DNA of 64,000 nt, from assembly GCA_018398585.1 (NCBI GenBank), contig JAGTTD010000008.1, positions 24,389,172 through 24,453,171 on the forward strand, read 5' to 3'. This document shows, one piece after another, positions 22,330 through 33,395 of this stretch. The DNA comes from Simmondsia chinensis (Eukaryota > Streptophyta > Magnoliopsida > Caryophyllales > Simmondsiaceae). Below the pieces are notes generated by a model that saw only the letters and a list, made by a program, of their open reading frames with translations, searched no databases and was not told the DNA's origin. How positions within the stretch are numbered: position 1 is the stretch's first letter; each line of letters opens with the position of its first letter. The position numbers and the translations under genes are program-made.

Positions 22330-25300
22330 CTTGTCCTTAAGAATGGAAGTGGAAAATTGACTACGAATAAAATTCATGTCCTCCCAAGTTCATTGATGCT
22401 CATCCAAGTTAACCCAATGAATAAGAGCTTCAAGCTTGTTAGAAGAATGCAGTCTTGTTTTCAGCACAGCCAAGGGTTCCTGTATGATCATGCCATTGCT
22501 TGCAGTAGCTGGAGGATTTGCAGTGCTTGAGCAGCCATCTTTGATATGCTTCTTCAATAACAAAACATGGAAAACAGGATGGACTGAACAATCTGGAGGT
22601 AGCTCCAATTTGTAGGCAATTGCTCCCACTCTTTGCAGGATCTTGTATGGTCCAAAATAACATGCTGAAAGCTTGACATTCTTTCAAACCGCCACTAAAC
22701 TTTGCCTGTAAGGCTGCAACCGCAAGTAACATAATCACCTACATTAAAAGATTTGTCAGTTCTATGCCTATCAGTAAAGAATTTCATGCGAGATTGTGCT
22801 ATATGCAGCTGATCCTTGAGTTGTAGCATCAACTATCTTCGTTGCGCTAGAAAATTAGAAACACCAGGAACCACTGACACAGCTCCTTGCAGCCTAATTG
22901 GTGATGGTGGTTCATAACCATACATTGCCTTGAATGGTGTAGTCTTCAGAGCAATGTGAGCGTGGGTGTTATACCAATATTCAGCTAAGAACAGCCGGCC
23001 ATACCAATGCTTAGGATTGGTGAAAGTCATGCTTTTGAGGTACTGCTCTACACATTAGTTCACATGCTCTGTTTGGCCATCTGTGTGTGGATGGTGTGAT
23101 GAACTCAAGAAAAGAGTTGTTCCCAACAAGTCAAACAATTCGGTCCAAAAATGACTTATAAAGAGCTTGTCCCGATCAGAGACAATGGACATTGTCCCGA
23201 TTAGAGACAATGGACTAAGGAAGGCCATGGAGCCTATATATTTGATTAAAGAATAGCTTAGCAAGCTTGGTTGCAGTGATAGGATGTGCAAGCCAGACAA
23301 AATGCCCAAATTTTGTGAACCGATCAACGACCACCCAAATGACTTCCTTCCCTTCAGACTTGGGAAGACTTTCTATAAAATCCATGTTGATATGTTGCCA
23401 AGGCCTCTCAAGAATGTCTAAGGGTTGAAGCAATCCTTGATAGGGAATGTGCTCATTCTTGGTCTGCTAACAAACTTCGCAATGATGAACACAATATAGA
23501 ACCTCATTCTTCATCCCAGGCCAATAGAAATACTGCTTCATTCTCTGATAAATTGTTTCGATTCCAGAATGACCACCCTAAGCAGAAGAGTGAAATGCTG
23601 AAGTGACCTGCTTCCTCAATTCAGTGCTTTTCCCCACATCGATTTTTCCTTTGATCCTTATAAGTCCATTGTTCACAGTTATGGCCAAGGTAGAACAATC
23701 CACAGGATTGATGCTGTTAGCTGTGAGGCAATCTTAAGCAAAGGAATCTCCTTCATAAGTATGCATAACTTCCTCCATCCAGCTGGGTAGAGTAACTGAA
23801 ATAACACTACAATCAGCAGAAACAACTCCTTCCATGCTTCTGGAGAGAGCATCAGCAGCCACATTCTCCTTACCGCTTCTATAAACAATAGAGTAATCAA
23901 GGCCTAACATCTTCAAGAGCCCCTTTTTTGAATTCTAGTAGTTATTCTTTGTTCCAACAAATACTTAAGACTTTAGTGATCAGTCTTAATAATGAAGTGA
24001 TGGCCTTCCAAGTAGTGCCTCATTTTTGGACTACAAGAAGAATGGCAAGATATTCCTTCTCATAGATTGAGAGCCCCAAGTTCCTAGCATTCAAGGCTTG
24101 GCTCATGTAGGCAATGGGTCTTCCAGCTTGTGGAAGGATCGCTCCAACTCCCACGCCACTTGAGTCAGTCTTTAACTCAAAGGAAAGACTGAAATCAGGC
24201 ATTGCTAGCACTACAGCAAAACACAAAGCTGAAGGAAAGCCTCCTGACCTAAATTATTCCAACCAAACGCATCTTTCTCGAGCAGATCAGTGAGTGGTTT
24301 AGCAATTGAACTGTACCCTGCAATGAATTTACGGTAATAACCAGTTAAGCCCAGAAATCCTCTCAACTGCTTGATGGTTCCTGGAACTGGCCAATCCTAC
24401 ATTTCCTGTATCTCGCTAGGATCAGTGGCTACCCCTTCCTTGGATATAATGTGTCTCAGATAATCTACACTTGGAGTAGCAAAGGTGCACTTGGACTGCT
24501 TAGCATATAGTCTATGGAGCCTCATCAAATTGAACACCAATCGAAGATGTTCCAAATGTTTGTCCATGGTTGGACTGTAAACCAATATATCATCGAAGAA
24601 AACCAAGATGAACATCCTTAGATAAGCCTTAAAAATATCATTCATCAGGGCCTAGAATGTGGCTGGAGCATTAGTCAAGCCAAATGGCATCACCACATAC
24701 TCAAAATGCCCATGGTGAGTACGAAAAGCAGTTTTGTGGATGTCCTCCTCACCTCTAACTTGATGATACCCCTGCCTTAGATCAAGTTTTGAGAAGCAAC
24801 TGGACCCATGTAACTCATCAAGCAGGTCATCAATGACCGAAATTGGAAACTTAGCCTTGATTATGAGGGAATTTAGATGTCTATAATCTAGGCACATTTG
24901 AGAACTTCCATATTTTTTCTTCACCAAGATCACTGGTGAAGCAAAGGGCCTATGACTTTGTCTGATGAAATGAGTCCTTAACAGATCCTCAACTTGCTTC
25001 TCTATCTCATTTTTCTAAGCGTGAGCATATCTGTAGGGTCTGAGGCTCACTGGTTGGGCATCCATCTTCAAAGGTATGACATGATCGAGCACATGTTTGG
25101 GAGGCAAAGCAGTGGGAAGATCATACACATCATGGTATTCTTGTAGCAGTTTACTTAGCTCTGGGTGAATCTATAAGGATCTTTCCTCAACTGGAGCAGC
25201 TTTAATTGAGTAAAGGTGCCCAATCCACTGATAAGATTTCTTTCGAATTACTCCTTCCATCCTTTTGCCTGTCATGATCTGTAGCTGGCCCTGCTCTCTT

Positions 25301-26868
25301 ATGCCTTGAAGCATGATTCTTTGTCCATTTCTATAAAATGAAACTGTAAGTTCAAAGAAATCAAAAACAATGGGGCTAATGGTCTTCATCCAATCCACAC
25401 CTAAGACCATATCACATCCTTCCAGTCTCAATACTCGAAAATCATAAGTGAACCTACGCTTCTGCATCAACTAAGAAAACTGCTTGCACTTGGTCTGAGT
25501 TAGAATTTTGTTACCATCAGCTATGGCCACTGTCAATGGGTGAGTTTTTATCATTTGATGGCCCACAGCTCTTACAATTTTTAGGTCCACAAAGCTGTGC
25601 GTACTTCCACTGTCCACCAATATCGAAATAGACCTTTGCCCAACTTCACCCCAGATCCTGATGGTATTATGATGACCATCACCAGTTAAGGGCTGTACTG
25701 AGATGCCCAATTCATCTTCAATTGGCTCATATAAGTCCTCCGAGGCTTCCTCTTCCACAACATCAGTAACTTCACATTCTTCTGCAATTTCCTCTCCATC
25801 CACTCCTGCTATAGCCATGAGATATTTTGGATTTCACTTATGGCTTTGATTATATCTAAAACACAATCATTGAGCCTTTTTCTCTTCCGAATTGATATTA
25901 TTGTTTGATGAAGTTCCAGTGCTTCCACCTTGACCAACTTTGCTTCTCGTTTGTTCAGCTGAAGTGGTGAGAGTGTTTTCAAATAGTCTAGCCTTGGAAT
26001 AGGCCTATGACAAGGCAGCTGGCTCCAATGCCTTGACCTGGCCTTTGATTCTCAACTTTAAATCATTGATAAAACTTGAGACATAGTATGATTCCGCAGT
26101 GTTTGGATAAGAAATCAACATCATTGCTCGTAAGTTTTCAAATCTTGTCATATATTCCTTGACTGATGAAGTCTGTGTTACTTTGTTGAAATGATCCACA
26201 ATGTCACCTACATCCTCATCCCCATAGCGATCACACAATCCCTTGACAAATTCCAGCCAAGTTATCGAAGTCCTACTTCTCATTAGACCAAAGTACCAAG
26301 ATTCCTGATCACCTTTGAGATAAACTGTCGCTATGTCAACCTTCTGCACTTCTGATATATGGCAGAATTGGAAGTACCTCTTACACCTCTTTATCCAGGA
26401 TTATGGATGAGTACCATCAATTATTTCCATATCAATTCTAGGCTGCCTGAATGAAGTACCATGCTTGACAATTGTAGAAGCATCACTGCTGGCAGAAGAT
26501 TGAGGACTTACATAAGAGTTAAGTTGGCTAGCTGGTAACAGAGGCAAAGCAGTAACTGGACTTTCCATAGTTTGAACTCTATTGGAGACTTGTAAGCACA
26601 AGTTCTGAGTTTGCTCAATAGAAGCCTCTTGCCTAGCCAGCAATTGCTGCATTTCGTTGACTTATCCCCTCAAAGCTTGAGAATCTTGTTGATTCTGCTG
26701 TATAGCAACATACAAGTTGTTCATCTGCCGTGACATATTGGCATTTGGTTGGGCAGATTCTGCGATTGGAGCATTTCCAGCATCCTTTTCCTCAGCTGTT
26801 GCAGTACTAGCAGCTAGTGCAACAGCACAGGAAGCTGCTTCAGCTTTAGTTGTAACTCCTCTTTGCAT
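22330..26868 (-). pseudogene. gypsy E gag-pol polyprotein, broken
   Basis: Gag: 26005-26349 has VYLKGDQESWYFGL and YMTRFENLRAMM. The zinc knuckle near 25870 has lost a Cys (CFRYNQSHK, then a stop). Protease: LVDSGSTHSFVD at about 25620, in 25471-25818. RT: 24652-24933 has [23 protein letters not shown] and [13 protein letters not shown], and FDDILVYS lies in 24397-24645. RNase H: 24020-24226 starts with TDSSGVGVGAIL. Integrase: 23215-23433 has HINMDFIESLPKS, and 23055-23327 has ISDRDKLF-like text and HPHTDGQTEHVN. After integrase, 22390-22629 has YKLELPPDCSVHPVFHV and EALIHWVNLDEHQ, which looks like the start of a group II chromodomain. The order PR-RT-RH-INT is that of chromoviruses. Many stops and frameshifts; dead. 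Confidence 0.92.
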
Positions 26869-27235
26869 GATTGAGGACAATCGCATAAATAAATTATAGC
26901 ATAAGCAGGTTATAATGCAAATTGCAAGTGTTAAGTAATGCACTCAGTCTGAATCAAGATCCTTATGTAAGGATCTGCTCAATCTTGCATGTTCAAAGGG
27001 AATCATAGTCGATTCTTAAGCTCAACTTCACTTTAGTGCACGGATCAATCTAACATCGATTGATCCACTCAATTTCTCAGAATTCTCCTCAATATAGTGG
27101 AATCATAGCCGATCATCACAATTTTACTCAATTCTTTATTAATTGTTGTTAATCAATCCACAAACAGCTCCAATCAACTAAGTAGCAGCAATTCTTCAAT
27201 GAAGAATGAAACAACCGCTAGGAACTAAGCCTTAA

Positions 27236-27248
27236 GGCTCTGATGCCA
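27236..27248 (-). other. primer-binding site of gypsy E
   Basis: The minus strand reads TGGCATCAGAGCC just inside the 5' LTR, one mismatch from the initiator Met tRNA complement. Confidence 0.85.
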
Positions 27249-27250
27249 AA

Positions 27251-27581
27251 TGTTATGATTCAAGATACAACTTGAATCATAACCTAAAGAGAAGAGAATG
27301 TGAGATGAGAAAGAATGTGAAAGAGATGAGAGAATAGAGAGAACATAGAGTTGAGAAGGAGAAAAGTATTAAGTATATTCATTAATGAATCATTCCAACC
27401 TAGATTCCACTTGTTTATAGCTAAACTAGATACAAGGAATGAGGACAAAAGCCTCCATTGACCTCTAATACAGCCGCCAAACAAGACTAAAAGGAAAATA
27501 ACACTTGACTACACTTAACCAACTCTCCCGCCAAAACACTAATTCATGGACTACTAACGGCTACTACCAAAGATCATAACA
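27251..27581 (-). mobile_element. 5' LTR of gypsy E
   Basis: 331 bases, same ends as the 3' LTR. The TATA box position reads CTATAAACAAG here (27410-27420). Confidence 0.95.
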
Positions 27582-27586
27582 AAATC

Positions 27587-29726
27587 CTCCTCTAAATATT
27601 TTGCATTTGCACTTACAAACACCTTTTGTTTAGAAGGGCTATAGAATATACTACTCCTTGCTCCTTTGGGATAACCAACAAATATACATACCTTCATCCT
27701 TGATTCCAACTTATTAGGATTCCTTTTCAACATATGTGCTGGGCACCCCCAAATTCGAAGGTACCCGAAACTTGGCTTTTTCCCATCTGTAACTCCACAA
27801 GCATTTTAGGAACTGACTTAGATAGAATTAAGTTAAGGAGATATGCTGCTGTTTTCAAGGCATAATACCAAAAAGAGATTGGTAAAGTAGCATGACTCAT
27901 CATGGATCTTACCATCTCCAACAATGTCCTATTCCTTCTTTCTGTAACACCATTCTACTATGGTGTATCCAGAGCAGAAAGTTGAGATCTTATTCCATTT
28001 GCAGTTAGAAAATCCAGAAATTCACTTGAAAGGTATTCTCCACCTTGATCTGATCAAAGGGACTTGACTTGGTTACCTAATTGTTTTTCAACTTTAGCTT
28101 TAGACTCTCTGAATTTTTTAAAAGAGTCCAATTTATTAGGTAAATATATCCATATCTGGAGTAACCATCAGTTAATGTGATGAAGTGCTCATACCCATCT
28201 CTTGCTTGAATGTACATTGGTCCACATACATCAGCTCAATCAAGTCACCAACCTTGTTGCCTTTACTCTTAAAGACAGACTTGGTCATCTAGCCTTCCAT
28301 GCTAGATTAGCAGACTGGCAAGGACTTCAGGTCCAAAGGTTCTATCAATCCATCTTTTACCAATCTTTGGATCCTGTTAGAATTAATGTAACCTAAGCAT
28401 TGGTGCTATGTGAAGGCATTATCCCTTTTAAGGTGTTTTCTTTTAAGAGATAGAACAAGTGAGCTTGTGTTAGATTCATTCAAACAAATATAAGAGTCTT
28501 GATCAGGAAATGACATGGATAAATCGTCCACACATGTATCTTTGTAAATAAACAATTTATTTCTCGTAATAAAAAGTTTAGAACCAACATTTTCTAAATA
28601 ACCATTATCCACTAAACGAGACACAGAAATAAAATTCCTATGTAATGCATGTACAAATAAACAATCCTTCAAACTCAAAACCCGGCCACTAAAGACTAAG
28701 CTAACATTTCCTACTTCTAAGACCGCTACTTTTGTACCATCTTCAATTGTCAGGTACACATCTCCATCATGCAGTCTATTGGTTTGCCTGAGCCCATGTA
28801 ATATGTTATAGACATGGTAAGTTAAACCTGAGTCTACACACTAGGAACCTAGCGGACTCTCAATTACGCATGATTCAACTAAGTGAGATATCAACATACC
28901 TTCACCAGATGGCTTGGTAGTCTTTGCAGGAAGGGTAGCTATGTATTTGGTGTAATTCCTCTTCCAATGGACCATCTTACCACAAAAGAAACAGTTTCCC
29001 TTTGCCGGCTTCTTTTTAGACTTAGTCGCTACACTAGCAACTTTGCCTTCCCCTTTCCTTCCCGTTGGTCCCTTAGACTGCTTGCTCCCACTAGTCCTTG
29101 ATGCTTGAGTCAACTGGACACTTCCCTTGGCTCACATGACACCCTCCGCAACCTGCAGCTCCTTCATCAGTTCACGTAATGAATAATCTTTATTAGTCAT
29201 TGTGTAATTAAGCTTGAACTGTATGAACAAGCCAAATAGAGAACTAAGGATGATGTCCGGTTGAGATTGACAGTCAATCTTAGCACCAAGAATCTCCAAC
29301 TCAGACAAACACGCCATCATTTTCATGACGTGTTCCTAAACTAGTGTTCCTTCTGACATTCTCATGTTGAGGAGCTTCCTCATTAGCTCTTGCCTAGCTG
29401 TCCTATCTTGACCACCAAACATTTTTTTTAAATGTTTGATCATCTCAGTTGCCATTTCCATCTCAAGCATCTGATGCTTGAGAACATTTGACAACGAAGC
29501 CAAAATATAGCATCTAGCTAGCTCATGAGCCTTATGCTAGCATTTGTAACGCTCTATAATAGTAGTTGAAGAATTATCGGTGGGCACTGTAGGTTGAGCA
29601 TTAGTGAGAACAAACTTGTGACTCACGTATTAATATTATGTCCAAATTCATTTTCCAATTGAAATAATTAGGTCCAGTGAAAGCGTTATCCTTAAGAATT
29701 AAGTGAAGTGCACTAGTCGCAGCCAT
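27587..29726 (-). pseudogene. copia D gag, protease and integrase remnants
   Basis: An ATG at 29726 opens a gag-like frame (MAATSALHL, then FTGPNYFNWKMNLDIIL), broken within 100 codons. Gag continues at 29132-29326. A zinc knuckle at about 28990 reads CFFCGKMVHWKRNY, with the last Cys replaced by Tyr. The region 28406-28759 holds the protease-to-GAG-pre-integrase stretch with YLTIEDGTKV and LHRNFISVSRLVDNGY. Integrase traces include MLEMVRSMMSHATLPISFWY at 27727-27924. The frame is then cut by gypsy E. Several stops; inactive. Confidence 0.88.
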
Positions 29727-30810
29727 TATTAATTTATGTAAATGCAAACATTTGTGTAACTATATAATATAAGTTATGTATAATGCAGTGATATCTATTC
29801 TTCTAAATTTAGTAAACACAATGAGTCAGGTGTCCACAAAATTGAACTATCATGCACGTAATGATGACCCAAACACACCATTCCTTATTGCCCGGCAGAG
29901 GGGCTTATAAAATTAGCTTAGGTGAGAACTATTCTCAATTAACATGTTTTCTCGTAACTCTTACTAAACTAATTAACTCACCACTTTTCCTTAGTCTCTA
30001 ACATGAAACAACAGAGCTCATCGGGGAGGCTAATATATCACGCTAGTCAAGTGCAAACCGTTACCTAAACCTCCATATAGATACATGTAATACACCAGGG
30101 CAGCGTGGTTGCATCACTTCTTTGCAATTTAGTTTATCATATTAGAAGTCTAACCTTGTAACCTGCAAATCGATACCCTCCGTGGGGAGTGACGTCGATT
30201 CACGGTACTACTAGACTGGTAATGGAGACCGTGAGGTTTCAACAATTGAATTGTACTCCCACTTGAATTTTATAAAGTAGTGATCTTATTTAAATTGTAT
30301 TTACAACTTGGTTATCTCGCAATCTACATTAGAATCATATTCTAAAACAATTAATTAATAAAAATTAATTTTTAATTATTATTGTTTAATTCAATACTGA
30401 TGTCCACATGTACCAAAATATTTTTTCTTAAATTTCCATGCCATCGCTGACATCAGTGTTAGCATTATGAAAATAATTTTATTTTCTATTTTTTATTTTT
30501 TTTAAAAAATATTGACTCGAATCTCATTAGATCAATCCAACCAATTTAGTTAATCTTAACAACATACGCACAATCCCATCATACGTATACTAAATGTAAT
30601 TTGAGAAATTTACATTTACAGATCTTGAATTAACTATTAATTCAATTTACATTTTAAACAATTTAAAACTGTATCTTCAATTATAATCAACGTTAAACTA
30701 AATAATATTTCCTTTTTAATTTATTAAAATCTCTATTTTATTGAATCGCAAGTCTATTTGTTTTGATCTTACTATGCCTGTCATGTATATTGTGAATATA
30801 ATCAAAGGCT
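29727..30810 (-). mobile_element. leader of copia D
   Basis: Untranslated sequence between the primer-binding site and the gag start, AT-rich, with no gene seen. It is long (about 1.1 kb), in keeping with the large LTRs. Confidence 0.6.
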
Positions 30811-30823
30811 AGCTTTGATACCA
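30811..30823 (-). other. primer-binding site of copia D
   Basis: The minus strand reads TGGTATCAAAGCT two bases inside the 5' LTR, complementary to initiator Met tRNA with one mismatch. Confidence 0.9.
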
Positions 30824-31336
30824 TTTGATGGGATAGATTTCAAAATTTTTTCCTAATTTAACTAGGTTAATGTAGCAGAATGGTTTAAAATTCCTAATTT
30901 TAAACTTGCAGGTGATTTAAAATACCTAATGTAAAATCTACAGATTTAAAATTCTTAATCTCAAATCTACAGGCCTCTACTTTAATACATTCATAATAAT
31001 AACATGAAATTAAACTAACATAATAAGAATACTGTAAATAAATATAAAAGCAAAAAATTAAGGGAAAAGGGAAAGAAGAATACTCGAAAATTGCTCCAAT
31101 AAAGAAAAACCAGAAGAACACCTAGAAATTGCTTCAATAAAGAAAAACTAGAAGAATACCTAAACCAATAAGCCTTCTACATATTCTACTCAAAAACTCA
31201 GAGTGTGGGCTCTAAAAAATTATTAAACTTACGAGAAAAAAGTTCAACGGAAAATTTCTCTCTTTTAGTTCTACAAAAGTCAATATTTTCAGAAAACTTT
31301 AATTTTGATTGGATATTAAACCCCATCTCCAAAACC

Positions 31337-31348
31337 CCTATTTATAGT
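31337..31348 (-). promoter_or_regulatory. TATA box of copia D 5' LTR
   Basis: ACTATAAATAGG on the minus strand, matched by ACTATAAATAGG at 18658-18669 in the 3' LTR. Conservation in both LTRs supports a promoter role. Confidence 0.65.
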
Positions 31349-31795
31349 AGGCTATAGAGCCAAAAAAAAAAAGAAAAGAAAAATGATGTGGGATTCAGCC
31401 GAAAAAGCACAATGACATCGTTTAAAGTGTACAGGTCAAACTGCGTCAAAACTTCACACCAGGTGTCACGTGTCAGCACGGGATTGGTCTGCGCCTAATG
31501 ATGCAGATCGCTCCTTAGGGGTGTCCCAGAGAGTGCCACGTGGTGTGCCCTCTGCGTCCAAAGGCGCGGATTGATCCCTTGGGTAGCCCAGTGCGTGACA
31601 TGTGTTGCATGCTGATTGGCTGCTGGCGTTTGACACGAATTACGACATATTTTTTTCCTTTTTTTCCCACATGTAAAAATTAATCTTATGAATTTTAATT
31701 TTCAAAATTATTTTATTTTATAATTTTAAACTTTTATTAATCTCATAAATAATGTTTAGCAAAATTTAGTTTACTCAACTCATGAATAAATAATT

Positions 31796-32339
31796 GGCTT
31801 ATTTATATTTTAGTACTCCGACATTTTTGGAAAAAATAAAAGGGACCCTAACCTTTTTGAATTATTAAAAATGCCCCTATGTTTTCATCATATTAATAAA
31901 AAAAGCCTAACTCCAATGTGATGACATCGTTTTCTATCGATAAAGTTGATGTGACAACTATTTTTTTTATTAATGCTACAATAAAATGACTTAAAGAATG
32001 GTTCAACATCCTTATTCTTACTTTATAAGCACGAAATTTAAGATGTTGTATTATATAGAAGCTATCTATTTTTGCTTAATTTATTCAAAAATATGGTTAC
32101 TTAAGGGTATTTTTATCATTTTACCACGACATTGATAAGAATGCAACTATGACTTAAGCTCTATCAATTAAAAATAAGATCATGTTGGTGAGAAGCCTTT
32201 TTATTATTGCAATAAAAACTTAGGGCTTTTTTTTTTATTAATATGACAAAAACTGAAGGCATTTTGTATAATTCAAAAAGGTCAAAGTTCTTTTTATTAT
32301 TTTCAAAAATATCGAGGGTACTAAAATATAAATAACCCC
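31796..32339. mobile_element. long-TIR MITE inside the copia D 5' LTR
   Basis: Inverted repeats extend about 125 bases from each end (GGCTTATTTATATTTTAGTA at left; complement of TACTAAAATATAAATAACCC at right), with scattered mismatches. A perfect 8-base duplication AAATAATT lies at 31788-31795 and 32340-32347. The other LTR has the empty site (19090-19110). Long inverted repeats with an 8-bp TSD suit a Mutator-like or foldback MITE; hAT is less likely because of the TIR length. No coding capacity. Confidence 0.92.
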
Positions 32340-32544
32340 AAATAATTCATCATATGAATTCTTTAATATTTTTCTAATGGCATTAAAAAACAGAGGCTTG
32401 CGCAGGGATCTTAGGGGCAATTTAAATCTAGATCCAAATGGGTTAAATTAATTACTGTCTCATGATAAAATTTGATTATCATTTAATGACGCTTAATTCC
32501 ACAAAATAAATCCCACCGCACTCTAGATTTAAATTATTTATTCG

Positions 32545-32642
32545 AAACACGAGCACTTCCCAGGAGGTTACCCATCCTGGTACTACTCTTGCCCAAGCAT
32601 GCTTAACTGCGGAGTTCTAATGGGATCCGGTTGCATTAGTGC
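32545..32642 (-). other. 5S rRNA-derived sequence, partial
   Basis: The minus strand matches plant 5S rRNA from about nucleotide 17 to 112, including GGATCCCAT(T)AGAACTCC, GTTAAGCATGCTTGGGC, the AGAGTAGTACCAGGATGGGT internal promoter region and ACCTCCTGGGAAGT. Both 5S ends are missing. It is embedded in the 5' LTR of copia D and absent from the 3' LTR, so it came in after integration. It could be a 5S pseudogene or the head of a 5S-derived SINE. It is not a working rRNA gene. Confidence 0.9.
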
Positions 32643-33395
32643 CTAGTAAATGAACCCTACTTAAACAAATTCACAATATAAATTCCAAATGCCAAACGCT
32701 TGGAACACTTTGGAAAAAGTTTCTGAAATAATTCAAACACTTGCAAATCAACTAAGGGGACATCTATATCTTATAAGAGACTATAGATTGCATATTGAAT
32801 GCCTAATCCTTGTCACACTTCAAAGCATCACCCAATCCACATGAGACTTCGGCCATTTATTATGAACCTACTTATAGTACACCAATGTAAATAAAATTCC
32901 ACAGGTCAGAAATACTCTCAGGGTTTAGGGACGTCATTCAAACTGTACATAATGAGTCACTCATTTCCGGTAGTAGTCTAGAAACAAGTAACTCACATGG
33001 TCTAACTCAGTATATTAATCTAATTGAACACACCAACATAAGACTCTTAAATCACCATCCACATGACCAAGACAGGTCATCTAAAGTGTCACGTTCTAGC
33101 CTTAGCAGACAGGTAGTCCAAACTTATCATTGATTACGAGTTTTTTAAATAACATTTCATTCCATTTGCTCCAAATTTATCTATGGCTTAATCTCATAAT
33201 CCACTTAGAAAAACATGTAAAAGGTAATATGAGGAAGATATCCATCTCATGGATGTTACTTAAAAGAAAATCATTTGCAACATGTATGCTTGCTTACACA
33301 AATTCAATAAGGAAATGACTGGAACTTAAATTTCATTCTTTAATATAGTAACAATTACAGGAAAAATTTTGATTTTCAAGACACTATTCCTAACA

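Larger units (their letters stand above)
21976..27581 (-). mobile_element. gypsy element E (Ty3/gypsy, chromovirus-like), nested in copia D
   Basis: LTRs of 332 and 331 bases (21976-22307, 27251-27581) begin TGTTATGAT and end ATCATAACA. A perfect 5-base AAATC duplication flanks them (21971-21975, 27582-27586). Removing E and one AAATC copy rejoins copia D as ...ACTATAAAATCCTCC. A primer-binding site, polypurine tract and the gag-PR-RT-RH-INT order confirm Ty3/gypsy on the minus strand. LTRs differ at roughly 5-6% of sites by eye, so E is younger than D. Confidence 0.96.
18154..33395 (-). mobile_element. copia element D (Ty1/copia), with nested gypsy E
   Basis: The element is bounded by LTRs at 18154-20168 and 30826-33395 and by a perfect 5-base TGGCC duplication (18149-18153, 33396-33400). 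On the minus strand it has a primer-binding site TGGTATCAAAGCT, gag, protease, integrase, reverse transcriptase, RNase H and a polypurine tract, in the Ty1/copia order. All frames are broken. Gypsy element E (21976-27581) splits the pol gene after integrase. The right LTR carries a MITE and a 5S-derived patch that the left LTR lacks. LTR divergence is high, so the insertion is old. Confidence 0.93.
30826..33395 (-). mobile_element. 5' LTR of copia D
   Basis: 2570 bases, TGTTAGGAATAG...CCCATCA on the minus strand. It is longer than the 3' LTR because of a 544 bp MITE (31796-32339), and it has a 5S-derived segment (32545-32642) replacing about 165 bases of LTR. A local 45-base duplication also occurs (31083-31160). 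Confidence 0.92.

Noticed and set aside
32545..32642. Functional 5S rRNA gene
   Set aside because: Both ends of 5S are missing and it is embedded in a retroelement LTR.
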